From positions 1 through 64,000 of the forward strand of contig CAXBQM010000001.1 of NCBI GenBank assembly GCA_963978235.1: a stretch of 64,000 bases of DNA, in the 5' to 3' direction. The translations under genes and the position numbers were made by a program. Origin of the DNA: UBA7398 sp963978235 (GTDB lineage Bacteria; Actinomycetota; Actinomycetes; Nanopelagicales; Nanopelagicaceae). How positions within the stretch are numbered: position 1 is the first letter of the stretch; the number at the start of each line of letters is the position of its first letter. The notes beneath the pieces were generated by a model. It saw nothing but the letters and a program-made list of their open reading frames with translations, had not been told where the DNA came from and did no database searches. Positions 33,539 to 42,165 of the stretch are shown here, one piece after another.

Positions 33539-34795
33539 ATGAGCGGGAATGTAATTGATCGTGTATTCCTCGCCCGGCTAGCAGGGACAGCAGTCTTTGA
33601 ACCCAATGGGGATCAAGTTGGCAAGGTGCGAGATGCGGTCGCGACCCTTCGTGCCAATAATCAACCACCACGAATACTTGGCTTAATTGTTGAAGTTCCA
33701 CCGCGTCGTCGCATTTTTGTGCCCATCACTCGAGTCACTTCTATTGAAAGCGGCACGGTGGTAATTACTGGTTCACTCAATATGCGACGTTACGAACAAC
33801 GCCAAAATGAAATTCTAGTTATTGCTGAAATGCTAGATCGAACGGTCACTCTCAATGAGAATGGCGAAAACGTAACAGTCGAAGATATCGCGATGGAACC
33901 AACCCGAACTGGCGATTGGTTCTTAAATCGCGTGCATGTGATGCGCAAAGGACGCGGTCTTCGTCGTGGCGCATCGTCAACTGTAAATTGGGAAGATATA
34001 TCTGGCATTGCTCTTCATGAGTCCAATCAAGGAGTCGGAAATCTTCTGGCGACTATCGCTAATTTGCGCGCGCCTGATCTTGCTTCGATGATGCATGATT
34101 TAACGTTGAAGCGTCGCGTTGAAATTGCACGTGCACTTGATGATGAACGACTTGCCGATGTACTTGAAGAGATGGATGAAGCTGCTCGCGTTGAATTATT
34201 AGCAGAATTAGAAGGTGAACGCGCCGCAGATGTTCTCGGCGAGATGGATCCGGATGATGCGGCCGATTTACTTCGTGAAGTGGGTCAGGAACGTGCGCAA
34301 ACACTTTTGGAACTTATGGAACCAGATGATGCGGAAGATGTCCGACGCCTGATGCGTTATGAAGATTATTCTGCCGGCGGCATGATGACAACCGAACCGA
34401 TTGTGCTCACTGCTGATACTTCGGTTGCCGAAGCGTTGGCAACGGTGCGAAAAAGTGAAATTTCACCTGCCCTTGCTTCACAAGTTTATGTATGCCGATC
34501 ACCACTGGAAACTCCAACTGGTCGATTTATCGGAATCGCTCATATTCAACGCTTACTACGTGAAGTTCCTTCAACTTTGCTTGGCTCAATCGTCGATACT
34601 GAAACTTCTGCGCTCGCACCAGAGACAAATCTCAATGACGTTTCCTCTTATTTAGCAAGTTACAACTTGCTTGCCGTACCCATTGTTGATTCGAATGAAC
34701 GACTCCTTGGTGCAGTGACCGTTGATGACGTGCTCGATCACCTCTTGCCAGAAAATTGGCGACATCGAAACAATCAAGTGACGGAGGTGCAATGA
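33539..34795 (+). CDS. Soluble MgtE-like protein (PRC-barrel-like, MgtE N-domain, CBS pair)
   Basis: A 418-residue cytosolic protein. Residues about 5-75 look like a PRC-barrel-type beta domain (VFEPNGDQVGKVRDAV). About 160-280 is the MgtE N-terminal superhelix (LASMMHDLTLKRRVEIARAL, AADVLGEMDPDDAADLLREV, LMRYEDYSAGGMMTTEP), and 285-410 a pair of CBS domains. The membrane channel domain of the MgtE magnesium transporter is missing. It is followed by a membrane protein, DUF1003, whose ATG overlaps its TGA. Similar pairs occur in mycobacteria (Rv1232c region). ATG 33539 is preferred over 33518 because of the hexamer. Confidence 0.88.
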   Translation: MSGNVIDRVFLARLAGTAVFEPNGDQVGKVRDAVATLRANNQPPRILGLIVEVPPRRRIFVPITRVTSIESGTVVITGSLNMRRYEQRQNEILVIAEMLDRTVTLNENGENVTVEDIAMEPTRTGDWFLNRVHVMRKGRGLRRGASSTVNWEDISGIALHESNQGVGNLLATIANLRAPDLASMMHDLTLKRRVEIARALDDERLADVLEEMDEAARVELLAELEGERAADVLGEMDPDDAADLLREVGQERAQTLLELMEPDDAEDVRRLMRYEDYSAGGMMTTEPIVLTADTSVAEALATVRKSEISPALASQVYVCRSPLETPTGRFIGIAHIQRLLREVPSTLLGSIVDTETSALAPETNLNDVSSYLASYNLLAVPIVDSNERLLGAVTVDDVLDHLLPENWRHRNNQVTEVQ

Positions 34796-35292
34796 TGGCT
34801 GGCAATAAGGGTTTAGATACGCCTCGCACTGCGCGTCGATCATTTCGTCCTTCCTATGACCCAGAAACTTTTGGTCGCCTCTCTGAACGTTTTGCTCGTT
34901 TTCTTGGAACTGCCCGGTTCTTGGTCTACATGTCAATCTTTGTTGCCATGTGGACAGGCTGGAATTCCATTGCACCAGAACGCTTGCGCTTTGATTCATA
35001 CCCATTTATTTTCTTAACGTTGATTCTCTCGCTACAGGCTTCATATGCAGCACCACTTATTTTGTTAGCACAAAATCGCCAAGCTGATCGAGATCGAGTT
35101 CAGTATCAAGAAGATCGCGCGCGCGATGAGCGAAATATTGCTGATACTGAGTACCTCACCCGTGAGTTAGCGAGTTTGCGTACTGCAATTAGTGAGGTTG
35201 CGACTCGCGATTATGTTCGCGGTGAAATTCAAGAAGCGCTTGAGGAGATTCTCGCTGAATTACGTGGAAAGTCCGAGTCGGACTCCAACTAG
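34792..35292 (+). CDS. DUF1003 membrane protein
   Basis: A 166-residue protein: basic N-terminus, two membrane helices (FLVYMSIFVAMWTGWNSI and PFIFLTLILSLQASYAAPLILL) and a long charged coiled coil (NRQADRDRVQYQEDRARDE onwards). FLGTARFL and LQASYAAPLILLAQNRQA are DUF1003 signatures. Function is unknown; coupling to the MgtE-like gene (4-bp overlap, GGAGG 4 nt before the ATG) suggests a complex. An alternative ATG follows immediately at 34795. The 3' end overlaps the convergent mrp gene by 33 bp. Confidence 0.9.
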   Translation: MMAGNKGLDTPRTARRSFRPSYDPETFGRLSERFARFLGTARFLVYMSIFVAMWTGWNSIAPERLRFDSYPFIFLTLILSLQASYAAPLILLAQNRQADRDRVQYQEDRARDERNIADTEYLTRELASLRTAISEVATRDYVRGEIQEALEEILAELRGKSESDSN

Positions 35293-36378
35293 CGATTTCT
35301 TTCGTTGCGTTAAATTCGTAACAACTTTTGATATTGCTTGCGCAGCAGCTGAATCCGGTTCTGCAACTACTAACGGTTGACCGTTATCACCACCGGTTCT
35401 GAGCGCAGCATCAAACGGAATTTTCGCCAGAACTGGTACATCTGCGCCTAACAAAGTACTCAGTCGCTCCGCAGTTGCTTCGCCACCACCAGAACCAAAG
35501 AGTGAAATCGATTCGCCACAGTGCGGGCAGGGAAAATTCGACATGTTTTCAATTACCCCGATGACATGTTGTTTGAGTTGATGCGCAATTCGACCAGCGC
35601 GTTCGGCAACTTCTGCAGCGGCAATTTGTGGTGTTGTCACAACAATGATCTCTGAAGCAGGAATGAGTTGACCTAACGAGATTGCGATATCTCCCGTGCC
35701 AGGTGGCAGGTCAAGGAAGAGAAAATCGAGATCTCCCCAATAAGCATCGCTGAGGAGTTGTTCAAGCACGCGATGGAGTAACGGTCCGCGGTAGGCAACC
35801 GGATCTGCGCGATCAGGTTTGAACATCTCCATCGAAACAACCTTGACGCCGAAGGATTCAAGCGGGATAAAAGTTTGGTCGATAGCGGTTGGTCGCTTTC
35901 CTTCTAAGGACATTAAACGTGGGATGGAATGGCCGTACACATCCGCATCCAAAATTCCTACTTTGAAACCAGCTTTGGCAGTCGCTATTGCAATATTGAC
36001 GGTGAGCGATGATTTACCAACGCCACCTTTACCCGATGCAATTCCAATCACTCTCGTCAAAGAATCTGGTTGTGCGAATGGAATAAATGCTTCTCGACCG
36101 CCTCTGATCAACTTCTTTACTTCATTGCGTTGGGCTTCATTCATCACGCCAAATTCAATTTCAACGTTGGTAACTCCTTCAACCTCACTCACCACAGAAA
36201 TCACATCGGAGCGAAGTTTCTCTTTCATGGGGCAACCAGCAATGGTTAAAAGTATTGTGATGCGAGCAATTCCGGATTCACACGTTACTGATTCGACCAT
36301 TCCCAATTCAGTTATTGGTCGATGAAGTTCTGGATCAATAACTTTCGCTAGCGCTGAAGATATTTTTTCACTTGTCAT
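35260..36378 (-). CDS. mrp: Mrp/ApbC family iron-sulfur cluster carrier ATPase
   Basis: A 372-residue P-loop protein handling Fe-S clusters. An N-terminal MIP18-like domain (1-85, TIAGCPMKEKL with Cys49) precedes the ATPase: ASGKGGVGKSSLTVNIA (Walker A, about 114-130), VGILDADVYGHSIPRL and DLPPGTGDIAISL. FPCPHCGESI provides the CXXC that bridges a cluster between two subunits. It lies 28 bp after tatB on the same strand, as in the Rv1223-Rv1229c region of mycobacteria, and probably belongs to the htrA-tatB-mrp transcript. Confidence 0.95.
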   Translation of the reverse strand: MTSEKISSALAKVIDPELHRPITELGMVESVTCESGIARITILLTIAGCPMKEKLRSDVISVVSEVEGVTNVEIEFGVMNEAQRNEVKKLIRGGREAFIPFAQPDSLTRVIGIASGKGGVGKSSLTVNIAIATAKAGFKVGILDADVYGHSIPRLMSLEGKRPTAIDQTFIPLESFGVKVVSMEMFKPDRADPVAYRGPLLHRVLEQLLSDAYWGDLDFLFLDLPPGTGDIAISLGQLIPASEIIVVTTPQIAAAEVAERAGRIAHQLKQHVIGVIENMSNFPCPHCGESISLFGSGGGEATAERLSTLLGADVPVLAKIPFDAALRTGGDNGQPLVVAEPDSAAAQAISKVVTNLTQRKKSLVGVRLGLST

Positions 36379-36406
36379 GAGCTGCTCATAAGTTGATAGG
36401 AATAGC

Positions 36407-36721
36407 TTACAAAATATCAGGATCTAACTGGACTGCTTTTTTAATCTCTTTCACTTCTTTCACTGGTGAATCTGCTTGTTCTACTACGCTGGTGATATGT
36501 TTCTTAATAAAAGTTTTTGGATGTAAATCTTTGACATCGAGATCTTCATAGCCTGGACCTAAATTACTTCGAAGTTCTTGCGTTAAACCCTGCGCCAGAT
36601 TTCGTAACTTCACATAAAGCTTTGCGGCGTCAGATGCCACGCGTGGCATTCTCTCTGGACCAACCAGAATTACGGCGAGGATGAAGAGGCCGAGAAATTC
36701 TCCCGATCCAATATTGAACAT
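36407..36721 (-). CDS. tatB: Twin-arginine translocase subunit TatB
   Basis: A 104-residue component of the Tat export system. MFNIGSGEFLGLFILAVILVGPERMPRVA contains the short N-terminal membrane helix and the GPE(R/K) hinge typical of TatB, followed by an amphipathic helix (ASDAAKLYVKLRNLAQGLTQEL) and a charged tail. TatA/TatC are not in this window. It follows htrA by 38 bp but has its own TAAGAT hexamer 6 nt before the ATG. Confidence 0.93.
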   Translation of the reverse strand: MFNIGSGEFLGLFILAVILVGPERMPRVASDAAKLYVKLRNLAQGLTQELRSNLGPGYEDLDVKDLHPKTFIKKHITSVVEQADSPVKEVKEIKKAVQLDPDIL

Positions 36722-36727
36722 AACCTC

Positions 36728-36733
36728 ATCTTA
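36728..36733 (-). promoter_or_regulatory. Leaderless -10 element of tatB
   Basis: Minus-strand TAAGAT, 6 nt before the ATG at 36721; the spacer GAGGTT also resembles a ribosome site. Confidence 0.5.
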
Positions 36734-36759
36734 GTAATGAGAAGAAATTCCGCATAACC

Positions 36760-37938
36760 TCAGTTTTGTGATGCAGCGAGGGTGACTTTTATCGTGGCCG
36801 ATTTCCCAGCTCGGTCAATTGATAACTTCACCGTATCTCCCACGCTCTTTGCTCGAATCGCCACTATTAATTCATCGGATGAATTAATGGCGTTGCCATC
36901 AAGTGCGGTGATGATGTCCCCTGGTCGTAACCCGGCTTTGTCCGCGGGTGAACCAGCAACAATTCCTTGCGATTGATTCACAATCAGCGCACCTGCGCCA
37001 GTGAAACTGGTGTCTAATCTGATTCCAAGAACAGGATACGTTGCTTTACCTTCTGAAATTAATTGCTCAGCAGTTCGCTTTGCTTGGTTGATGGGAATCG
37101 CAAAACCAAGTCCAATCGAACCAGATTGTCCACCGAATGATGAGCCAAGAGATGCAATCGCAGAATTAACTCCTATTACGGCACCCGTTGCATCAACAAG
37201 TGGTCCACCAGAATTTCCTGGATTGATCGCGGCATCAGTCTGTAACGCATTGATAAAGGAACTTTCGCCGGTTCCACCACTTGATGTTACAGCTCGATTT
37301 TTTGCACTAATAATCCCTGAAGTAACTGTTCCAGAAAGACCCAGTGGAGAGCCAATTGCAATCACTTGATCTCCCACTTGAATAAGATCGCTATTTCCAA
37401 ATTGCAGCGCAGGTAAACCGGTCACATTTATTTTAATTACCGCAAGATCGTAAGAGGAATCGGCACCTAATATTTTCCCGGAAAATTTCTTTCCATCATT
37501 GAGAGTGACTGTTAGATTTCCTTGACCACCAATTACGTCATTGATCACATGATTATTAGTCAATATGTAGCCATCACTTCTAATCACAAATCCGGAACCG
37601 GTTCCGCTACCGTTTTGGGATGAGGTCGAAATAGATACAACGGAAGGCAGCACTCGTGCTGCGATTCCTGCAACAGAGGTCGGTTCTCGTTCGATAGTTT
37701 GTGTTGAAGAGACCAGTTGTACCGATGTTGAATTGGGATCAGATCGACCTGCTAATTGAGATCCGCCGAAGCCACCCACTAACCCTGCAATTAATGCGAG
37801 TGCTACAAACTTATTACCGGAATTCTTATTACCGGTGTTCTGTTTCCAACTTCTCTGAGCTTTGCCCGACATACCTGAGTGATCTGCTACATCATGATCT
37901 GGATGTGACCACCATGCTGGCGACTGTTGTGAATTCAT
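36760..37938 (-). CDS. HtrA/DegP-type serine protease with PDZ domain
   Basis: A 392-residue membrane-anchored envelope protease. A cytosolic N-terminus (MNSQQSPAWWSHPDHD) and one membrane segment (FVALALIAGLVGGFGGSQLAG) lead to a trypsin-like domain with the triad His in ILTNNHVIND, Asp in SSYDLAVIKI and Ser in INPGNSGGPLVD. A C-terminal PDZ domain (ADKAGLRPGDIITALDGNAI) follows. Counterpart of Rv1223 (HtrA/PepD region). ATG 37938 has AAGGAG 12 nt upstream; a TTG at 37965 is also open. sigE and rseA, usually on its 5' side, are missing. Confidence 0.93.
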   Translation of the reverse strand: MNSQQSPAWWSHPDHDVADHSGMSGKAQRSWKQNTGNKNSGNKFVALALIAGLVGGFGGSQLAGRSDPNSTSVQLVSSTQTIEREPTSVAGIAARVLPSVVSISTSSQNGSGTGSGFVIRSDGYILTNNHVINDVIGGQGNLTVTLNDGKKFSGKILGADSSYDLAVIKINVTGLPALQFGNSDLIQVGDQVIAIGSPLGLSGTVTSGIISAKNRAVTSSGGTGESSFINALQTDAAINPGNSGGPLVDATGAVIGVNSAIASLGSSFGGQSGSIGLGFAIPINQAKRTAEQLISEGKATYPVLGIRLDTSFTGAGALIVNQSQGIVAGSPADKAGLRPGDIITALDGNAINSSDELIVAIRAKSVGDTVKLSIDRAGKSATIKVTLAASQN

Positions 37939-37994
37939 GACCGGATAGTGCTCCTTCAATCCCAAATCTCAGTAAGAGAAACCTTAAAGGCTGC

Positions 37995-38630
37995 TCAAAA
38001 TCCAGTTTTTGTTGCGACGAGCACGCCATCCCCGAGCGGTAAAAGCATAGGAACCCATGATTCGCTCTCTTTTATAGCCTTAATCGCTTCGCGTCGTGCA
38101 ATGGATAATGGATCGCGTTGCGTGGGATCAGGAACTTTTCCACCACCGAGCACGCTATCAATCACCAGCATTCCGCCCGGTCGAAGTGAACGATGTGCAT
38201 GGTGGACTGATTCCAAGAGATCATCGAACTCTCGAATAATAAATAGGTCATACAAACTATCGGCTAACTTGGAGATTACTTCTCGAGAATTACCCACAAT
38301 AAGTCGATAACGAGTAGTCGCAATTCCGGCTTCATCAAGAGCAGTACGAGTGATCTTTGCATGTTCTGCTTCGTTATCAATTGAAGTTAAAACACCATTA
38401 GATGGGAGTCCTTTAAAAATCCACAGCGCACTCACGCCCGATCCTGTTCCCACTTCAACAACGGATGAAGCGCCAACTAAGTGCGTGAGATAACGAAGTA
38501 GTGAACCCACCAATGGCGACGTATTCTCACTACCGACTTCGACGCCGCGCGCTCGCGCACGACTAATGACAGTATCTTCCGCAATGAAATTTTCGGAGAA
38601 AGATTTCATATCTCCACGTGGAAAATTCAT
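37995..38630 (-). CDS. SAM-dependent O-methyltransferase (Rv1220c-like)
   Basis: A 211-residue class I methyltransferase of the caffeoyl-CoA/catechol O-methyltransferase type. SAM-binding motif I is VVEVGTGSGVSALWIF, followed by LTSIDNEAEHAKITRTAL and the LVIDSVLGGGKV stretch. SPLVGSLLRYLTHLVGA is the usual helix before motif I. In mycobacteria Rv1220c occupies the same place before sigE; its substrate is unknown. ATG overlaps the pepA stop by 4 bp, so it is coupled to pepA. Confidence 0.92.
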   Translation of the reverse strand: MNFPRGDMKSFSENFIAEDTVISRARARGVEVGSENTSPLVGSLLRYLTHLVGASSVVEVGTGSGVSALWIFKGLPSNGVLTSIDNEAEHAKITRTALDEAGIATTRYRLIVGNSREVISKLADSLYDLFIIREFDDLLESVHHAHRSLRPGGMLVIDSVLGGGKVPDPTQRDPLSIARREAIKAIKESESWVPMLLPLGDGVLVATKTGF

Positions 38631-40135
38631 AACGTTTCAAGCCAATGAGTAAGTAATCGAACCGAGAAACCAGTACCGCCTTTAGGGTTTTCGCCCTCAT
38701 CTCGCTCGGAACGTGCCGGACCTGCAATATCGAGATGAACCCATTTTCGCTTCCCTACAAATTTCTCCAAAAATAGCGCTGCCGTAATTGAACCACCAGA
38801 AAAATCCTCTTTATCTGCCGTGTGGTTGAAATCGGCAACAAAACTCTCTAACCCTGACTGATAATCATCCACTAACGGCATATGCCAACTTCGATCACCT
38901 GAAGTATCACCAAGTGCAACAAATGTTTTTGCTAATTGAGAATCGCGACAATAGAGCGCTGCATGGTGGAGACCTAACCCCAATTTTGCTGCGCCAGTGA
39001 GAGTTGCAACATCAATAAGATAATCAGGCTTGAGTTTGAGATCTGCATATGCCAAGCCATCTGCAAGTACTAATCGCCCTTCCGCATCAGTATCAATCAC
39101 TTCAACGGTAGTGCCACCATAGTGAGTGATGACATCAGATGGTCTCTGCGCAGTCTCTGATACTAAATTTTCGGCACACATCATCAGCGCGCTTACTTTG
39201 ACTGGTAATTTTAATTGAGCAGCTGCTACTACTGTGGCGAGTACAGATGCAGCCCCTGCCATATCGGTCTTCATCGTCATCATGACGTCATAGGGCCGCT
39301 TCAATGACAGTCCACCCGTATCGAAGGTGATGCCTTTTCCGACAAGCGCTACATGTTTCTTAGCGCCACGGGGTGAGTAACTTACTTCGATAAAACGAGG
39401 TGGGTGCTGCTGTGATGAATTACCAACCGCAGTAAGTCCACCAAATTCTTTTAACTCTTTGCCAGCCCTGACTTTGACGGAAACATTTGGCACACGTGAA
39501 TATTTTTTAGCTTGCGAAGCCAACCAAGCTGGCGTCGCGATATTTGCAGGTGTATGCACCAAATCTCTTGCTAGCCAAACAGATTCAATATCTACTTGCG
39601 CACGCGCTAATTCTTTCGCCACGTTTCCCCACACATGAAGTTCGGGCACACTCGCTGCTTTCTTCGAATAAAGATTCCATGAATAAAGTGAGAGTGAAAG
39701 TGAAACCACGTGAGCCAACACTGTCTCTCGGGTAGGCGCACAACCAGTGAGCAGAGAATCATCACTTCCTTTTACGCGTCGTCCAATTGCCACCCCTGCT
39801 TTACGCATATCGGAAATGGAACCACTACCAATTCCAACGAAGATGATCCGCTTTACTTTTTTCGTTTCTTTTAATTTCGCTTGTTCTAATGGAAAATCAA
39901 ATATCTCACCAGCCTTGCCAGTTAACTGTGGCGATCGAGCGAGTAGATCCGGCAGTGAGATTTGAAGTTGGTGAGAAAGCGCTTGATCAAGTCCGTTATT
40001 GGGTGCAATGGAAACCCCACCGCCTTCATCGGCTCGCAGTGGTAACGCCACCACAGTAATGCCACGAAAAATATCGCCAGACTTTATTGTCGATTTGTTA
40101 CGCTGGTGAAGCTTTGGTGGACGGACAGCAGACAT
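38627..40135 (-). CDS. pepA: Leucyl aminopeptidase (M17 family)
   Basis: A 502-residue dizinc aminopeptidase that releases N-terminal residues from peptides. VGKGITFDTGGLSLKRP and MKTDMAGAASVLATV provide metal-binding Lys and Asp residues, and VIDTDAEGRLVLADGLAYA is the family signature. The usual NTDAEGRL reads DTDAEGRL here, so the first residue is changed while the metal-binding Asp and Glu remain. The frame opens at 40228, but ATG 40135 (MSAVRPPKLHQ) is 7 nt from TAGCGT. That longer frame would overlap the divergent nhaA. Confidence 0.93.
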   Translation of the reverse strand: MSAVRPPKLHQRNKSTIKSGDIFRGITVVALPLRADEGGGVSIAPNNGLDQALSHQLQISLPDLLARSPQLTGKAGEIFDFPLEQAKLKETKKVKRIIFVGIGSGSISDMRKAGVAIGRRVKGSDDSLLTGCAPTRETVLAHVVSLSLSLYSWNLYSKKAASVPELHVWGNVAKELARAQVDIESVWLARDLVHTPANIATPAWLASQAKKYSRVPNVSVKVRAGKELKEFGGLTAVGNSSQQHPPRFIEVSYSPRGAKKHVALVGKGITFDTGGLSLKRPYDVMMTMKTDMAGAASVLATVVAAAQLKLPVKVSALMMCAENLVSETAQRPSDVITHYGGTTVEVIDTDAEGRLVLADGLAYADLKLKPDYLIDVATLTGAAKLGLGLHHAALYCRDSQLAKTFVALGDTSGDRSWHMPLVDDYQSGLESFVADFNHTADKEDFSGGSITAALFLEKFVGKRKWVHLDIAGPARSERDEGENPKGGTGFSVRLLTHWLETL

Positions 40136-40142
40136 AGTGCAG

Positions 40143-40148
40143 ACGCTA
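40143..40148 (-). promoter_or_regulatory. Leaderless -10 element of pepA
   Basis: Minus-strand TAGCGT, 7 nt before the ATG at 40135, in the 32-bp gap to divergent nhaA. Confidence 0.6.
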
Positions 40149-40167
40149 ACGAAAAATCGGAGGAATT

Positions 40168-41241
40168 GTGCGACGGCTCTCGGTACGGCAACCTGCGCTA
40201 CTTTTATTACCCGCTGCCCTCCTCGCACTTGTCCTGGCGCAGGTCAGTACTCGCTTCGTGGATTTTTTGCAGCGACCATTCTTCTCCCTCTCTCTTACTG
40301 AGTGGGTCGCTGATTTACTCCTCGCAATCTTCTTTTTTATTGCTGGCGCTGAGTTGAAATCAGAGTTCGATAAGGATCGAAGTGCAACTCACATTCTCAC
40401 GCCATTATTAGGCGCACTTGGTGGCATGGCTTTTCCGGCACTTCTTTATCTGGTCTCTGCCCACACTTTGAGTGCAACGTCATCAGCGTGGGGTGTGCCG
40501 ATGGCAACGGACTTGCCAATTGCACTTGCGCTTGTTGCGCTGTCACATCGCATCAGTTCTGGCACGCGAGCGTTTCTCTTAGCGCTAGCAATTTTTGACG
40601 ATATCGGATCAATTCTTGTCATTGCACTTCGTTTCACTCACGAATTTTCATGGACGTGGGGCGGCCTCATTCTTCTCGGAGCCTTGACTTTCTTTCTGAC
40701 TGCGCGACGTGGCTTTTCATCCACCATTATCTTTCTTATCGGATTAACTGTTTGGTATTGCTTCTACCAAAGCGGAATTCACCCAACTGTCGCGGGCGCT
40801 CTACTCGGTGTATTGATGCCTGCCGGTCGAATTTCACGGGCAATTTCATTTTGGACGCCAATTAGCAATTATTGCGTTCTCCCGCTATTTGTTTTCACCG
40901 CGCTTGCAATTCCGCTTTCAATCTCTTGGCAATCCATAAGCAATCCAATTGTGGTCTCGCTCATCTTTGCCAGAATGGTTGGCAAGCCACTCGGAATCAT
41001 GATTGGGATATTGATTGCACAAAAAATATTCCGAATGAAAAAAGCGCTTGCGCTCTCGGAATATGTGCTTGTAGCTATTTTAGGAACTGTTGGTTTTTCA
41101 GTCTCACTATTATTTGCTGAATTAAGTTTGATGGGAATTGAAAAATCAGCTGCAGTTCTTGGAATTTTACTGACTTTGCCCTTTGCGATTGGGCTCTCGG
41201 TTTATGCCTTAAAGCGTTATTCGAATTCGACTACTTCTTGA
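40168..41241 (+). CDS. nhaA: Na+/H+ antiporter NhaA
   Basis: A 357-residue polytopic antiporter exporting Na+ in exchange for protons. The essential paired aspartates are Asp144 and Asp145 in ALAIFDDIGSILVIAL. GVPMATDLPIALALVALSHR holds the conserved TD (Asp115), and FFFIAGAELKSEF is the second-helix signature. GTG start with a strong ribosome site GGAGG (40159-40163) 4 nt upstream, an exception among the leaderless neighbours. The 3' end overlaps the convergent DUF3117 gene by 11 bp. Confidence 0.95.
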   Translation: MRRLSVRQPALLLLPAALLALVLAQVSTRFVDFLQRPFFSLSLTEWVADLLLAIFFFIAGAELKSEFDKDRSATHILTPLLGALGGMAFPALLYLVSAHTLSATSSAWGVPMATDLPIALALVALSHRISSGTRAFLLALAIFDDIGSILVIALRFTHEFSWTWGGLILLGALTFFLTARRGFSSTIIFLIGLTVWYCFYQSGIHPTVAGALLGVLMPAGRISRAISFWTPISNYCVLPLFVFTALAIPLSISWQSISNPIVVSLIFARMVGKPLGIMIGILIAQKIFRMKKALALSEYVLVAILGTVGFSVSLLFAELSLMGIEKSAAVLGILLTLPFAIGLSVYALKRYSNSTTS

Positions 41242-41410
41242 TTAAGGCAACTGCTGCTTGCAGAACATCCGCGAGGTTACGAGCCTCTTCTTGATTGAGT
41301 TCAACCACTAATCGACCGCCGCCTTCGAGTGGAATCCGCATCACCAAACTCCGAGCTTCCTTGGTTACTTCCATTGGACCATCACCAGTTCGAGGCTTCA
41401 TGGCTGCCAT
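41231..41410 (-). CDS. DUF3117 family small protein
   Basis: A 59-residue gene found by translating the reverse strand. It starts MAAMKPRTGDGPMEVTKEAR and continues with LVMRIPLEGGGRLVVELNQ, then a short helix ending VALIKK. This is the DUF3117 family, highly conserved in actinobacteria (Rv1211 in mycobacteria); function is unknown. AAGGAG lies 9 nt before the ATG, a good ribosome site. It overlaps the end of nhaA by 11 bp (convergent). Confidence 0.93.
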   Translation of the reverse strand: MAAMKPRTGDGPMEVTKEARSLVMRIPLEGGGRLVVELNQEEARNLADVLQAAVALIKK

Positions 41411-41488
41411 GTATTGGTACTCCTTATGGGATATGTCAGAGGTGGTTTTTGTTCTTATGCGGAGGAGAAGTATCCCGTGTCGCGGGGT

Positions 41489-41686
41489 TTAAGTGAAATC
41501 GAAGGGAAGGCTCGCACGGAGGCGCGCTTTCCCTGCCATCAAGACGGAATGAATTGCCCGTTCTGGAACTTTCAGGGTTGCTGCGATGTCTACCGTTGAC
41601 ATCGATTTGACGTAATACAACGAGAGCACAATCCGTTCCTCTTCGGGGAGGTTGGCGATTAAATCCGCCAGAGTCTCGTCGCTCAC
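41489..41686 (-). CDS. Stand-alone sigma factor region 4-like DNA-binding protein
   Basis: A 65-residue protein that consists only of a sigma-70 region 4 fold: LIANLPEEERIVLSLYYVKSMSTVDIAATLKVPERAIHSVLMAGKARLRASL. The helix-turn-helix is MSTVDIAATLKVPERAIHSV. Region 2, needed to bind core polymerase and the -10 box, is absent. It could modulate -35 recognition or bind a WhiB-type partner, since WhiB1 binds region 4 of the primary sigma factor; both are inference. GTG start; it follows the SRPBCC gene by 11 bp in a LOG-SRPBCC-sigma4 operon. Confidence 0.75.
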   Translation of the reverse strand: MSDETLADLIANLPEEERIVLSLYYVKSMSTVDIAATLKVPERAIHSVLMAGKARLRASLPFDFT

Positions 41687-41697
41687 ACTTCCAGAGG

Positions 41698-42165
41698 TTA
41701 CTCGTTACGAAATGAGCGAGTGAAGCGCCACAACGAAAATCTCACTCCAAGCATGATTGCCGGGGAGATACCGCGCATAAGTAGTTTTGGCGCAGCAATC
41801 TCTTCGTACCAATCGAATCGCGTGGAATGTTCATTGATTGCTACCAAGGTAAATCGACCTAACCCCGTGATAACTCGGCCTATATGTTCGACTTCGCACT
41901 TTTCAGGTGGTTGCCAGTGCGTTATCACCATGTGATCGAGAATTCCTAAATATTTCTTTATTCTAAAACTTCTGCGTGCGAATAATCCGGTGAGAGCAAA
42001 TATTTCGGTACCAAGTGCTTCGCCATCGGATCTACTTTCAACGGATGTCATCGCCATCCAAGAACTTTGACTGGGCCAGTCAGTTAATTTTTCCCATACT
42101 CGGGCTTGTGAGGCTCCAATAACAACCGAATGAGAAAGTGGATGTCGTGGCCACTTATTCTTCAT
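41698..42165 (-). CDS. SRPBCC (START/Bet v1-fold) family protein
   Basis: A 155-residue protein with the helix-grip ligand-binding fold of polyketide cyclase/dehydrase-like proteins. SVVIGASQARVWEKLTDWPSQSSWMAMTSVE is the usual start, with a long C-terminal helix (SPAIMLGVRFSLWRFTRSFR). Members bind hydrophobic ligands or act as cyclases; the ligand is unknown. Its ATG overlaps the LOG gene by 11 bp, so the two are co-expressed. Confidence 0.82.
   Translation of the reverse strand: MKNKWPRHPLSHSVVIGASQARVWEKLTDWPSQSSWMAMTSVESRSDGEALGTEIFALTGLFARRSFRIKKYLGILDHMVITHWQPPEKCEVEHIGRVITGLGRFTLVAINEHSTRFDWYEEIAAPKLLMRGISPAIMLGVRFSLWRFTRSFRNE

Noticed and set aside
40136..40228. Upstream extension of pepA
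   Set aside because: It would overlap the nhaA ribosome site and start; the ATG at 40135 has a leaderless hexamer.
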